A stretch of DNA of 64,000 nucleotides from Streptomyces lincolnensis (GCF_001685355.1 NZ_CP016438.1:1240001-1304000); one strand, 5' to 3'; shown: positions 1-8,710, counted from the first letter of the stretch. Made by a program: numbers and translations. The notes: generated by a model not told the origin, from the letters alone.

Positions 1-1
1 C

Positions 2-274
2 GTGCAGCCCGGCCCCGTCACGCTCCTCGGTGTGGGCCAGGACGCCGACGGCAGTCTGTCGTTCATCGCCTCCGAGGGGACCGTGGTCCCCGGCCCGCTG
101 CTGGAGATCGGCAACACCACCAGCCGGGTCGACTTCGGCCGGGACCCGGGCGAGTGGGTCGACGAGTGGAGCGCCACGGGCGTCGGTCACCACTGGTCCC
201 TGGCTCTCGGCCGGCACGCGGCCGACTTCAGGGCCGCGGCGAGTCTGCTCGGCATCGACTACCGGGAGGTGTGA
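2..274 (+). CDS. L-fucose/L-arabinose isomerase-family protein, C-terminal end only
   Basis: This is the last 90 codons of a gene whose start lies to the left of the window; the first in-window GTG is not a convincing start because the fold is clearly entered mid-domain. The segment VVPGPLLEIGNTTSRVDFG followed by GVGHHWSLALGRHAADF matches the C-terminal part of the L-arabinose/L-fucose isomerase fold, where a conserved His-His pair (here HH in GVGHHW) helps bind the active-site metal. The family interconverts aldoses and ketoses in the cytoplasm. The substrate cannot be told from this fragment. It is followed directly by a strong hairpin and faces a GntR/FCD regulator, which may or may not control it. 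Confidence 0.55.
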   Translation: MQPGPVTLLGVGQDADGSLSFIASEGTVVPGPLLEIGNTTSRVDFGRDPGEWVDEWSATGVGHHWSLALGRHAADFRAAASLLGIDYREV

Positions 275-277
275 CGT

Positions 278-321
278 GATCTCCCACCGGCCGTACGGGG
301 CCGGGCGGACGGTGGGAGATC
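278..321. terminator. Hairpin between convergent genes
   Basis: A perfect 12-bp inverted repeat, GATCTCCCACCG at 278-289 and its complement at 310-321, encloses a 20-nt GC-rich loop. It starts 3 nt after the upstream stop codon and ends 1 nt before the stop codon of the convergent regulator, so it can serve both strands. There is no T-run, as is usual for streptomycete terminators. Confidence 0.8.
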
Positions 322-322
322 C

Positions 323-1039
323 TCAGGCCGGCTCCTCCCCGCGGACCCGGGCCAGCACCTCGCGGATCATCTCGGCGCTGATCATGAAGTGAGACCGTGC
401 GATCTCCTCCGCGCGTTCGGGCTCGCCCGCCGCGACGGCCTCGTACAGGGCCGTGTGGCCCTCTCCGGCGCGGTGGTGGTGGGACCGCTCGCCCTTGCCC
501 CAGGGCTCGATCGGGAAGCCGAGGCTGATCCGGGAGAGCAGATCTCGGCTCAGCCGGGCGATCTGCGGGTTGTGCGTGGCCGCGCAGACGGCCTGGTGGA
601 ACGCGCTGTCGGCGGCCTGCTCCTCGCGGGGCGTGCTCGCGCCGAGGTGCGCGGCCAGGGCCTCGCGCATCGGTTCGAGGTCCTCGGGCCGGCGGCGCCG
701 GGCGGCCGTCGCGGCCACCATGCCCTCCACCAATCCGCGCAGGTCGAAGAGCTGCTCGAACTCCGCCCTGCGGGGCAGCAGCGTACGGCGTACGGCGGCC
801 GCGGAGGACTCGCTCCAGCTGTCGCGGACAAAGGCTCCGCCGTTGCGGCCCCGGCGGATGTCGATGACACCCAGGGCCTGCAGACGCCCGACGGCCTCGC
901 GCACGGTGGGGCGGCTCACCCGCAGCAGCCCGGTGAGCTCACGTTCGGTGGGCAGCCGTTCGCCCGGCAGGAAGTCCCCGACGGCGATCGCGGTGAGCAG
1001 CCGGTCGGAGACCTCGTCGACGGCCGAGGCCACGCGCAC
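323..1039 (-). CDS. GntR-family (FadR/FCD) transcriptional regulator
   Basis: The protein has an N-terminal winged helix (about residues 5-70; LPTERELTGLLRVSRPTVRE is the recognition part) and a C-terminal all-helical FCD domain that in this family binds a small carboxylate ligand, often with a metal held by Asp/His residues (HQAVCAATHNPQ, HTALYEAV, HFMISAEM carry the likely ones). It lies divergent to the peptidase/peptide-importer operon, which makes that operon its most likely target together with itself. The coordinates use the GTG at 1039. An in-frame CTG at 1138 has a much better ribosome binding site and would add 33 residues (see the separate entry). Regulator class is secure; ligand is unknown. 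Confidence 0.85.
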   Translation of the reverse strand: MRVASAVDEVSDRLLTAIAVGDFLPGERLPTERELTGLLRVSRPTVREAVGRLQALGVIDIRRGRNGGAFVRDSWSESSAAAVRRTLLPRRAEFEQLFDLRGLVEGMVAATAARRRRPEDLEPMREALAAHLGASTPREEQAADSAFHQAVCAATHNPQIARLSRDLLSRISLGFPIEPWGKGERSHHHRAGEGHTALYEAVAAGEPERAEEIARSHFMISAEMIREVLARVRGEEPA

Positions 1040-1135
1040 CGGGTGCAGCGACGGCGACGCGGTGCCGCCGAGGAGGACGCGGTCGAGTACGCGTGAGAAC
1101 TCGTCCCCCGGTTCGGGTGCCTCAGGTACGGATGT

Positions 1136-1151
1136 CAGTTGTCCTCCCCTT
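1136..1151 (-). promoter_or_regulatory. Strong Shine-Dalgarno in front of an in-frame CTG codon
   Basis: On the minus strand AAGGGGAGG (1151-1143) stands 4 nt before a CTG codon (1138-1136) that is in frame with the GntR gene and has no stop in between. The conventional GTG at 1039 has no comparable site. This suggests a CTG start and a 33-residue longer regulator. Confidence 0.45.
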
Positions 1152-1219
1152 CACATGCCGCTGCGGTAAACGAGCGGGGGCCACGTGAACGCGCCGTTAC
1201 GTCTTGCGCCGACCCCACC

Positions 1220-1244
1220 AAAAGGTCTTGTGCGCTGACCTTTT
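1220..1244. promoter_or_regulatory. Inverted repeat in divergent promoter, candidate GntR operator
   Basis: AAAAGGTC at 1220-1227 is repeated as its exact complement GACCTTTT at 1237-1244 with a 9-nt spacer. The A/T-rich arms stand out in this GC-rich DNA. The site lies between the GntR regulator and the hydrolase/ABC operon, where an autoregulatory operator is expected. Confidence 0.55.
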
Positions 1245-1330
1245 TCCCCTTCACCATCTCATCCATCCGTCACACCCATCCAGTTTCAGACATCGGCCGG
1301 CTGTTCCCAGCCGCTCCGGGAGGCTTCCCC

Positions 1331-2227
1331 GTGGCGATCCCCGAACCGAACCACACCGGAACCGTCGACTTCAACGGCTGGTCCACCTGGTACCGGATCA
1401 CCGGCGAACCGGGCAGGACACCGCTGGTGGTCCTGCACGGCGGTCCCGGCGCCGGCCACCAGTACACCCTGAGCATCGCGGGCATCGCCGAGCAGGGGCG
1501 CCCGGTGGTGCACTACGACCAGCTCGGCACCGGACTGTCCACCCACCTGCCCGACAAAGGCGCGGACTTCTGGACCGTCCAGCTCTTCCTCGACGAACTC
1601 GACCATCTGCTCAAGACGTTGGGCATCGCCGACGCCTACCACCTCCTCGGCCAGTCCTGGGGCGGCATGCTCGCCGCCGAGCACGCCGTGCGCAGGCCGC
1701 CCGGGCTGCGCGGGCTGGTCATCGCCGACTCCCCCGCGTCGATGGAGCTGTGGCTCACGGCGGCCGCCGAACTGCGCGCCGCGCTTCCCGCGCAGGTCCA
1801 GCAGACCCTGCTCGCCCACGAGGCGGCCGGGACCACGGACCACCCCGACTACCGGGCGGCCGAACAGGTCTTCAACGAGCGCCATGTCTGCCGTCTGACA
1901 CCCAACCCGCCCGAGGTGCAGGCCACTTGGGCCAACATCGAGGCCGATCCGACCGTGTACCACACGATGAACGGCCCCAACGAGTTCCATGTCGTCGGCA
2001 CGCTCAAGAACTGGTCCGTCATCGACCGGCTGCACCTGGTCCAGGCGCCCACCCTGCTGGTGTCCGGACGGTACGACGAGGCGACTCCCGAGACCGTCCG
2101 CCCTTTCGCCGACCGCATCCCCGACGTGCGCTGGCACATGTTCGAGCACTCCAGCCACATGCCGCACGTCGAGGAGGAGGAGCTCTTCCTCCGGGTCGTC
2201 GGCGAGTTCCTCGACTCCACCGACTGA
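1331..2227 (+). CDS. Proline iminopeptidase-family alpha/beta hydrolase
   Basis: A 298-residue alpha/beta hydrolase. It shows the oxyanion motif HGGPG (36-40), the nucleophile elbow GQSWGG (107-112, Ser109) that is typical of proline iminopeptidases, Asp249 in SGRYDEATP and a C-terminal catalytic His (His276 in SSHMPH). Members remove N-terminal residues, classically proline, from peptides or act on amino-acid amides. The GTG at 1331 is chosen because GGGAGG lies 7 nt upstream and the fold starts soon after; no signal peptide is present, so it should act in the cytoplasm. It is the first gene of an operon with a peptide ABC importer (18 nt to the next gene), which suggests that it processes an imported peptide or peptide-like compound. 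Confidence 0.85.
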   Translation: MAIPEPNHTGTVDFNGWSTWYRITGEPGRTPLVVLHGGPGAGHQYTLSIAGIAEQGRPVVHYDQLGTGLSTHLPDKGADFWTVQLFLDELDHLLKTLGIADAYHLLGQSWGGMLAAEHAVRRPPGLRGLVIADSPASMELWLTAAAELRAALPAQVQQTLLAHEAAGTTDHPDYRAAEQVFNERHVCRLTPNPPEVQATWANIEADPTVYHTMNGPNEFHVVGTLKNWSVIDRLHLVQAPTLLVSGRYDEATPETVRPFADRIPDVRWHMFEHSSHMPHVEEEELFLRVVGEFLDSTD

Positions 2228-2245
2228 TCCCGGGAGTTCCCCGCC

Positions 2246-3967
2246 ATGCCCCTCCTCGCGAGACGGGGCGCGCTGGCCGCCGCCACCGTCGCCCTCACCC
2301 TCACCGCCGCCTGTTCGTCGTCCGATTCGGGCTCCTCCTCGAATCCGAGCGCGTCCTCCTCCGGCTCCGGTTCCTCCGCCTTCCAGCCGCAGCACAAGGG
2401 CGGCACCCTCAAGCTCGTCGCCCACGCGGCCGCCGGCAGCCTCGACCCGCAGGTCAACTACACGCTCCAGTACTGGCAGTTGTACCAGTCGATGTACGAC
2501 GGGCTGCTCGCGTTCAAGAAGGTGGGCGGCGACCGGTCGTTCACCGTCGTCCCCGACCTGGCCGCGGCGATGCCGAAGGTGACCAACGGCGGCAGGACCT
2601 ACACCTTCACCCTGCGCAAGGGCGTCACCTTCTCCAACGGCAAGGCCCTGACCACCGATGACGTGGTGGCGTCCTTCGAGCGCGTCTTCAAGGTCTCCAG
2701 CCCCACCGCGGGCACCTTCTACAACGGCATCGTCGGAGCCGACGCCTGTCTGAAGAAGCCGGCGTCCTGCACCCTGCCCAAGGGCGTGACCGGCGACGCC
2801 GGGGCGAACACGGTCACCGTCAACCTCACCGCCCCGGACCCGGAGTTCGCGTACAAACTGGCCGTCCCGCACGCCAGTGTCGTACCGAAGGACTCGCCGG
2901 CGAAGGACTCCGGCACCAAGCCGCTGCCGACGACCGGCCCGTACATGGCCGCCTCCTACGACCCGAACCGGGCCCTGAAGCTGGTGCGCAACCCGCACTT
3001 CAAGGAGTGGTCGCGTGAGGCCCAGCCCCAGGGCTACCCCGACGCCATCGACTACACCTTCGGCCAGACCGTCGAGTCCGAGGTGACCGCCGTCGAGAAC
3101 GGCCAGGCGGACTGGATGTACGACGCCCCGCCCGCCGACCGCCTGGACGAGATCGGCACCAAGTACGCCTCCCAGGCACATGTGAACCCGCTGACGGCGT
3201 TCTGGTACGCGACCCTGAACGTCAACATGGCGCCCTTCGACAACAAGCTGGCGCGCCAGGCGATCAACTGGGCCGTCGACCGGTCGGCCGTGGTCCGGCT
3301 CTACGGCGGGACCAACCTCGCCTCTCCCGCGTGCACGATCCTGCCGCCGGGCTTCCCCGGGCACGTCGACAAGTGCGCCTACACCAAGGGCGGCGGCACC
3401 ACCTGGAAGGCGGCGGACCTCGCCAAGGCCAAGGAGCTGGTGAAGCGGTCCGGCACGGCGGGGCAGGAGGTCGGGATCGTCGTCCAGGACGACGACGTCA
3501 ACAAGTCGATCGGGCAGTACCTGCAGAGCCTGCTCACCCAGCTCGGCTACAAGGCGACGCTCAAACCGCTCTCGGGGAACATCCAGTTCACCTACATCCA
3601 GAACACCAAGAACAAGGTGCAGCTGGCGCTGACGTCCTGGTACCAGGACTATCCGGCGGCCTCGGACTTCCTCAACGTGTTGCTGTCCTGCGCCTCGTTC
3701 CGCCCGGGCAGCGACTCCAGCATCAACATCTCCGGGTTCTGCGACAAGGGCGTCGACGCCAGGATGCGGGCCGCGCTGAAGACCATGCAGACCGACCCCG
3801 CAGGCGCGAACAAGCAGTGGGGCGCCCTCGACCAGGACATCATGGCCGAGTCCCCGGTCGTCCCGCTGATCAACCCGAAGATGATCGACTTCACGTCGAC
3901 GCGGGTCGGCAACTACCAGTTCAGCAAGCAGTTCTACATGCTGGTCGGGCAGCTGTGGGTGAAGTGA
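2246..3967 (+). CDS. ABC transporter substrate-binding lipoprotein, family 5 (peptide type)
   Basis: The 573-residue protein begins with a signal peptide and lipobox LTAAC (Cys23), then a Ser/Gly-rich linker, then the large family-5 extracellular solute-binding domain (KGGTLKLVAHAAAGSLDPQ near residue 50; TFTLRKGVTFSNGKALTTDD). Such proteins capture di- or oligopeptides, and sometimes nickel or glycosides, outside the membrane. The ATG at 2246 follows GGGAG with good spacing. It is followed, with a 4-nt overlap, by the permease genes. The ligand cannot be read from sequence, but the preceding proline-iminopeptidase-like gene favours a peptide. Confidence 0.9.
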   Translation: MPLLARRGALAAATVALTLTAACSSSDSGSSSNPSASSSGSGSSAFQPQHKGGTLKLVAHAAAGSLDPQVNYTLQYWQLYQSMYDGLLAFKKVGGDRSFTVVPDLAAAMPKVTNGGRTYTFTLRKGVTFSNGKALTTDDVVASFERVFKVSSPTAGTFYNGIVGADACLKKPASCTLPKGVTGDAGANTVTVNLTAPDPEFAYKLAVPHASVVPKDSPAKDSGTKPLPTTGPYMAASYDPNRALKLVRNPHFKEWSREAQPQGYPDAIDYTFGQTVESEVTAVENGQADWMYDAPPADRLDEIGTKYASQAHVNPLTAFWYATLNVNMAPFDNKLARQAINWAVDRSAVVRLYGGTNLASPACTILPPGFPGHVDKCAYTKGGGTTWKAADLAKAKELVKRSGTAGQEVGIVVQDDDVNKSIGQYLQSLLTQLGYKATLKPLSGNIQFTYIQNTKNKVQLALTSWYQDYPAASDFLNVLLSCASFRPGSDSSINISGFCDKGVDARMRAALKTMQTDPAGANKQWGALDQDIMAESPVVPLINPKMIDFTSTRVGNYQFSKQFYMLVGQLWVK

Positions 3968-4980
3968 CGTCCGCCCCGACGGCAGGGGTCCGGCGCCCGC
4001 CGGGCCCCTGGCGGACCGCCGCCACCGACCTGCTGCACAACCGGCCGGCGATGGCCGCGGCCGCGGTGCTGCTGATCGTCGTGCTGGCGAGCCTGTGCGC
4101 CCCGCTGTACGCGGACCACATCGCCCACACCGACCCGTTCCAGTCCCACGTCTCCGGCACCACGGTCGTCGACGGCAGGACCGTACCGGTGCTCACCCCG
4201 AGCAGCACCGGCCTCGGCCTCGGTGTCACCCCGATCGGCCCGACCTGGGATCCCGCCCACTACTTCCTCGGCGCCGACAACCAGGGCCGCGACGTCATGG
4301 CCCGGCTGCTGTACGGCGGGCGCACGAGCCTGTTCATCGGGGTCACGGCGGCCGTGCTGACCTGCGTCCTGGGGACCGCCGTGGGAGTGGTCGCCGGTTA
4401 CGCGGGCGGGGTCGTGGACGCCGTCATCTCCCGGATCCTGGACGTGATCTGGGCGTTCCCGGTGTATCTGCTGGCCATCTGCCTGTCGGTGGTCCTGCTC
4501 ACCGACGGGCTCAGGCTCGGTCCGCTGCGTGTGGACGCGGGCAGTCTCTGGCTGCCCGTCACGATCATCGCGGCGATCTACGTGCCGTACATCGCCCGCC
4601 CGTTGCGCGGCCAGGTGCTGGTGCTGCGGAACAAGGAGTACATCCAGGCGGCCGTCGGCTCCGGCGCGGCCACCCCGCGCATCCTGCGCCGCGAGGTCCT
4701 GCCGAACGTCGTGCCCACCGCGATCGTCTTCGTGCCGCTGATGACCGCGCTGGCCATGCTCACCGAGTCGGCCCTGTCCTTCCTGTCCGTCGGTGTGCAG
4801 CCGCCCGACGCCAGCTGGGGGACGATCATCCAGGACGGTCTGGGGCTGCTCTACACCCGCCCCGCCGTGACCGTCGCCCCCGGTCTGCTGATCGCCCTGA
4901 CCACGGCCGCGCTGAACGTCCTCGGCGACGGGGTGCGCGACACGCTCGATCCGGGTGCCCGGCTGCGCGGAGGGGTGTGA
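3964..4980 (+). CDS. Peptide ABC transporter permease, DppC-like
   Basis: A 338-residue inner-membrane permease. The N-terminal membrane segment (AAAAVLLIVVLASLCAPLY) and the long periplasmic stretch before LGADNQGRDVMARLLYGGRT are the typical OppC/DppC pattern. The later block around EYIQAAVGSGAATPRILRRE is the EAA-type loop that contacts the ATPases. The GTG at 3964 overlaps the stop of the binding-protein gene (GTGA), which indicates translational coupling. The DppC-type gene precedes the DppB-type gene here, whereas in the Escherichia coli dpp and opp operons B comes before C. Confidence 0.9.
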   Translation: MTSAPTAGVRRPPGPWRTAATDLLHNRPAMAAAAVLLIVVLASLCAPLYADHIAHTDPFQSHVSGTTVVDGRTVPVLTPSSTGLGLGVTPIGPTWDPAHYFLGADNQGRDVMARLLYGGRTSLFIGVTAAVLTCVLGTAVGVVAGYAGGVVDAVISRILDVIWAFPVYLLAICLSVVLLTDGLRLGPLRVDAGSLWLPVTIIAAIYVPYIARPLRGQVLVLRNKEYIQAAVGSGAATPRILRREVLPNVVPTAIVFVPLMTALAMLTESALSFLSVGVQPPDASWGTIIQDGLGLLYTRPAVTVAPGLLIALTTAALNVLGDGVRDTLDPGARLRGGV

Positions 4981-4982
4981 CC

Positions 4983-5951
4983 ATGCTGTATTTCACCCTC
5001 AGACGGTTCGCGTCCGCCCTCCTGGTGATGTTCGCGATCAGCGTTCTGGTCTTCCTGATCTTCTTCGCCACTCCGGGGGCCGATCCGGCGGCCCGTATCG
5101 CGGGCCGCAACGCCGATCCGGCCACCCTCGCCCAGGTGCGGCACTCCTTCGGCCTGGACCGCCCGATGCCCGTCCGCTATCTGCTGATGATGCGTCACCT
5201 GCTGATCGACCGGGACCTGGAGTCGTTCGTCAACCGCGGCTCCCGGGTCATCCCGCAGATCGTGCAGGCCACCCCGGTCACCCTGTCCCTGGTCATCGGC
5301 GCGGCGCTGATCTGGATGACGGCCGGCATCCTCATGGGTACGGCGGCGGCCACCCTGCGCGGCCGGGCGGCCGACCCGCTGATCATGCTGGTCGGTGTGG
5401 TGGGCGTCTCGCTGCCGGCCTACTGGCTCGGCGAGGTCGTCAACCTCCTCACCCAGAAGCAGCTGCACGACTCACTCTTCTCCTGGGTGCCACCGCCGGG
5501 ATACGCCGACCTGAGCGGGGGCCCGGGCCAGTGGGCGCTGCACCTGCTCTTCCCCTGGCTGACGCTGGCCCTGCTGTACGCCGGGATCTACGCCCGGCTG
5601 CTGCGCGGCGAGGTCGTCACCGCGCTCGGTGAGGACTACGTCCGCACGGCCCGGGCCAAGGGCCTGTCCGAGCGGCGGATCCTGTTGCGGCACGCGCTGC
5701 GCTGCTCGCTCATCCCGATCGTGTCGCTGTTCGGCCTGGACTTCGGCGCGCTGGTGGGCGGGGCCGCGCTGCTGACCGAGGTGGTCTTCGGGCTGCCCGG
5801 CATCGGCAAGCTCACCTTCGACGCCCTCCAGAACCTCGACCTGCCCGTGATCATGGGGACCGTCCTGTACGCGGCGTTCTTCGTGGTCCTCGCCAACGCG
5901 CTGGTGGACATCCTGTACGCCCGACTCGACCCGAGGGCCCGCCATGCCTGA
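4983..5951 (+). CDS. Peptide ABC transporter permease, DppB-like
   Basis: A 322-residue permease. It opens with LYFTLRRFASALLVMFAISVLVF, the DppB/OppB start that leads straight into the first membrane helix. It then shows the family signature LGLDRPMPVRYL-like region (FGLDRPMPVRYLLMM) and an EAA loop (VRTARAKGLSERRILLRHALR). It forms the channel together with the preceding DppC-like subunit. The start ATG lies 2 nt after the previous stop, and the 3' end overlaps the next ATPase gene by 8 nt. Confidence 0.9.
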   Translation: MLYFTLRRFASALLVMFAISVLVFLIFFATPGADPAARIAGRNADPATLAQVRHSFGLDRPMPVRYLLMMRHLLIDRDLESFVNRGSRVIPQIVQATPVTLSLVIGAALIWMTAGILMGTAAATLRGRAADPLIMLVGVVGVSLPAYWLGEVVNLLTQKQLHDSLFSWVPPPGYADLSGGPGQWALHLLFPWLTLALLYAGIYARLLRGEVVTALGEDYVRTARAKGLSERRILLRHALRCSLIPIVSLFGLDFGALVGGAALLTEVVFGLPGIGKLTFDALQNLDLPVIMGTVLYAAFFVVLANALVDILYARLDPRARHA

Positions 5952-6963
5952 CCAACCCCTGCTGGACGTACGCGACTTGAGCGTGCGCTTCCGCACCCGC
6001 CAAGGCCCCGTCACCGCCGTGGACGGACTCTCCTTCTCCGTGGCTCCCGGTGAGGTCCTGGGCGTGGTGGGCGAGTCCGGCTCCGGAAAGAGCGTGTCGA
6101 TGCTGGCCGTGCTGCGGCTGCTGACCCACCCCGACGTCATGGTGTCCGGTCACGTCCTCTTCCGGGGCCGCGACCTGCTCGCCCTGCCCGACAAGGAGAT
6201 GCGAGCGGTGCGCGGCCGGGAGATCGCGATGGTCTTCCAGGACCCGATGACCGCGCTGACCCCCGTCTACACGGTGGGCTGGCAGATCGCCGAGCAGATC
6301 CGGGCGCACGAGCAGGTGTCCCGCAAGGAGGCGCGGACCCGCGCGGTCCGGCTGCTCTCCGACGTCGGCATCCCCGACGCCGCCTCGCGGGTGCATGCCT
6401 ACCCGCACGAGTTCTCCGGCGGTATGCGCCAGCGCGCGGTCATCGCCATGGCTCTCTCGTGCGGCCCCGCGCTGCTGATCGCCGACGAGCCGACCACGGC
6501 GCTGGACGTCACGGTGCAGGCCCAGATCCTGGACCTGATGCGCGAGTTGAACACCCGCGGCTCGGCGATGGTCCTCATCACGCACGACATGGGCGTGGTC
6601 TCGCAGATCGCCGACCGGGTCCTGGTCATGTACGGCGGCCGGGCGGCGGAGGAAGGTCCGCGCCGGGCGGTCTTCCACGGGCCCCGGCACCCGTACACCT
6701 GGGGGCTGCTCGACTCGGTGCCCCGCGTCGGCGGACCCCGGCTGCGGCGGCTGCCCACCATTGCGGGCATGCCCGTGTCGCCCGGTGCCGTCCCGGAGGG
6801 ATGCGCCTTCGCGCCGCGCTGCCGGTTGCGGCACGAGCGGTGCGAGGAGCGGCCCGCGCTGGCCGGCGGCACCCATCGCGACGCGTGCTGGCTGCCGCCG
6901 GACGACCGGCAGTCACTCCGCCTGACGACAAGGACCGGCATCGACACGGAGGCGGCATCGTGA
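5944..6963 (+). CDS. Peptide ABC transporter ATP-binding protein, DppD-like
   Basis: A 339-residue ATPase with Walker A GESGSGKS (43-50), Q-loop VFQDP (about 98-101), signature SGGMRQR (158-164), Walker B LLIADEP (177-183) and a switch His in ITHDMG. The C-terminal Cys cluster (CAFAPRC, ERCEERP, DACW) is the oligopeptide-type extension seen in Opp/Dpp ATPases. It pairs with the next gene to form the heterodimeric motor of the importer. Overlaps on both sides (8 nt and 4 nt) show operon organisation. Confidence 0.92.
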   Translation: MPDQPLLDVRDLSVRFRTRQGPVTAVDGLSFSVAPGEVLGVVGESGSGKSVSMLAVLRLLTHPDVMVSGHVLFRGRDLLALPDKEMRAVRGREIAMVFQDPMTALTPVYTVGWQIAEQIRAHEQVSRKEARTRAVRLLSDVGIPDAASRVHAYPHEFSGGMRQRAVIAMALSCGPALLIADEPTTALDVTVQAQILDLMRELNTRGSAMVLITHDMGVVSQIADRVLVMYGGRAAEEGPRRAVFHGPRHPYTWGLLDSVPRVGGPRLRRLPTIAGMPVSPGAVPEGCAFAPRCRLRHERCEERPALAGGTHRDACWLPPDDRQSLRLTTRTGIDTEAAS

Positions 6964-7946
6964 CCGCACAGGACATCGCGGGGGCGGGTGACGTCCTGTT
7001 GCGCGCCAAGGACGTCACCAAGCACTACCCCCTGGGCCGCAAGGTGCTGCGTGCCGTCGACGGCGTGTCCCTGGAGGTGCGCACCGGCGAAACCCTCGGT
7101 GTGGTCGGCGAGTCGGGCTGCGGCAAATCCACCCTGGGCCGCTGTCTGGTCCGGCTCACCGAACTCACCGGCGGGCAGGTCGAGTTCGACGGGCAGGACA
7201 TCTCCGGCCTGTCCGCTCGCCGGCTGCGCCCCGTGCGCCCGGGCATGCAGCTGGTCTTCCAGGACCCGTACGCCTCGCTCAACCCCCGCCGCCGCGCCGG
7301 GGACATCGTGGCCGAGCCCCTTCTCGTGCACCGCTACGGCGACGCTGCCGCCGTCCGCCGCCGGGTCGCCGAGCTCTTCGACGTCGTAGGACTGGCCGGG
7401 GCACATCTGGACCGGTATCCGCACGAGTTCTCCGGCGGTCAGCGGCAACGCATCGGCATCGCCCGCGCGTTGGCCACGGACCCAAGGCTGATCGTCGCCG
7501 ACGAGCCGGTGTCCGCGCTGGACGTGTCGATCCAGGCGCAGGTCCTGAACCTGTTCGCCGATCTCCAGGAGGAGTTCGCGCTCACCTACGTCTTCATCGC
7601 GCACGACCTCGGCGTGGTCCGGCATGTGTCGGACCGGATCGCCGTCATGTATCTGGGTGAGATCGTCGAACTGGCCGGCACGGAGGAGCTGTACGAGTCC
7701 CCCGCCCACCCCTACACACAGGCGCTGCTGTCGGCGGTGCCCGACATCGACGACGGCACCGACGCGCCGGTCCGGGAGCGCATCGTCCTCACCGGCGAGG
7801 TGCCCAACCCGGTGGACAGGCCGACGGGCTGCCCGTTCCGCACCCGCTGCCCGTACGTGCGCGAGCGCTGTGTCGTGGAACGCCCGCGGCTCACGGCGAC
7901 GGACTCCGGCCGCCGCACCGCCTGCCACTATCCGCTGGCCTCTTGA
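6960..7946 (+). CDS. Peptide ABC transporter ATP-binding protein, DppF-like
   Basis: The second ATPase, 328 residues. Walker A is GESGCGKS (50-57), the Q-loop reads [14 protein letters not shown], the signature is [15 protein letters not shown] and Walker B IVADEP follows. The C-terminal Cys cluster GCPFRTRC and ERC is present. The GTG at 6960 overlaps the previous stop as GTGA. It is the last gene of the operon; the next gene is convergent and lies 9 nt away, and I see no hairpin in that gap. Confidence 0.92.
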   Translation: MTAQDIAGAGDVLLRAKDVTKHYPLGRKVLRAVDGVSLEVRTGETLGVVGESGCGKSTLGRCLVRLTELTGGQVEFDGQDISGLSARRLRPVRPGMQLVFQDPYASLNPRRRAGDIVAEPLLVHRYGDAAAVRRRVAELFDVVGLAGAHLDRYPHEFSGGQRQRIGIARALATDPRLIVADEPVSALDVSIQAQVLNLFADLQEEFALTYVFIAHDLGVVRHVSDRIAVMYLGEIVELAGTEELYESPAHPYTQALLSAVPDIDDGTDAPVRERIVLTGEVPNPVDRPTGCPFRTRCPYVRERCVVERPRLTATDSGRRTACHYPLAS

Positions 7947-7955
7947 GCGGAGCGG

Positions 7956-8642
7956 CTAGGAGACCAGCACGCCGATCTTGTCGAGGCGGTGTTCGGGGTT
8001 GCCCCGGTCGTCGCGCCAGTAGTTGCCGGCCGCGTTGTCCTCGGGGGTCAGACAGGTGGAGACGGTGATCATGGCCCGAGTGGGGTTCCGGCCGGGGAAC
8101 CCCGGGACCGGCGCCCGCTGTTCGGCGAGGGAGCGCGGGGAGCGGAAGGACGTGCGTCTGGTCTCCGTGACGACGTACTCGTGGCGGGTGCCGCCCGCCG
8201 TCACGAGGATGCGGTCGCCCTCGTCGAGCTCCGGGAGCCGGCGCAGGGGGCCGCCGGCGGAGAGACGGTGGGCCGTGACGAGGTAGTTGCCGACCTCGCC
8301 GGGGCCGACGCCGCCTCGCTCGCCGTAGGGGCTGGCGGCGTCGCCGCGGTTCTGGACGCGGGTGCCCGCCCAGTCGTCCGTCGTCCCCTCGTACGGCACC
8401 ACGCGCAGGTGGGTGACGCCGATCGCCGGGATGGTGAGCGAGGCGGTCAGGTGCTGGGCGGGGGTCTCACGCGGGGTCGGCGGCACCGAGGTCGGTGTCG
8501 GGGCCGGAGCGGTCGTGCTCGCAGTCGTCGCCCCGGGAGGCGTGGCCGAGGTGCCCGGGGAGGTCGCCGTGCCGCCGGTGGAGCAGCCGAGGAGCGCGGC
8601 GACGCCGAGGACGAGGACGGGAAGAGCTCGGTATCGGGACAT
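7956..8642 (-). CDS. Class E-type sortase with an N-terminal lipobox-like sequence
   Basis: A 228-residue protein. Residues 1-20 form a hydrophobic leader ending in LLGC20, followed by about 40 residues rich in Thr, Pro, Ala and Ser, then a sortase domain. The catalytic triad is visible as His125 (LVTAHRLS), Cys197 (TVSTC) and Arg219 (EHRLDKIGVLV). Class E sortases of actinobacteria attach surface proteins that carry an LAXTG-type signal to the wall. No sorting substrate lies next to it. The LLGC motif is unusual, since sortases are usually anchored by a membrane helix; the leader may simply be that helix. A GTG 12 nt upstream (8654) is an alternative start, and neither start has a clear ribosome binding site. 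Confidence 0.8.
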   Translation of the reverse strand: MSRYRALPVLVLGVAALLGCSTGGTATSPGTSATPPGATTASTTAPAPTPTSVPPTPRETPAQHLTASLTIPAIGVTHLRVVPYEGTTDDWAGTRVQNRGDAASPYGERGGVGPGEVGNYLVTAHRLSAGGPLRRLPELDEGDRILVTAGGTRHEYVVTETRRTSFRSPRSLAEQRAPVPGFPGRNPTRAMITVSTCLTPEDNAAGNYWRDDRGNPEHRLDKIGVLVS

Positions 8643-8710
8643 CGCACTGTGCACAACGTCGAGAACCGGCCGAGCGTTCCCGGCCCCGGGGCGTCGCGGG
8701 CCTCGTCCGG

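Noticed and set aside
1286..3364. A very long open frame on the minus strand across the hydrolase and binding-protein genes
   Set aside because: It is a GC-bias shadow: no recognisable domain, amino-acid composition dominated by Arg, Gly and Val, and it runs antisense to genes with clear family motifs.
4095..4982. A long upstream extension in frame with the DppB-like permease
   Set aside because: It lies within the DppC-like gene in another frame and is Arg/Pro-rich; the ATG at 4983 matches the family start.
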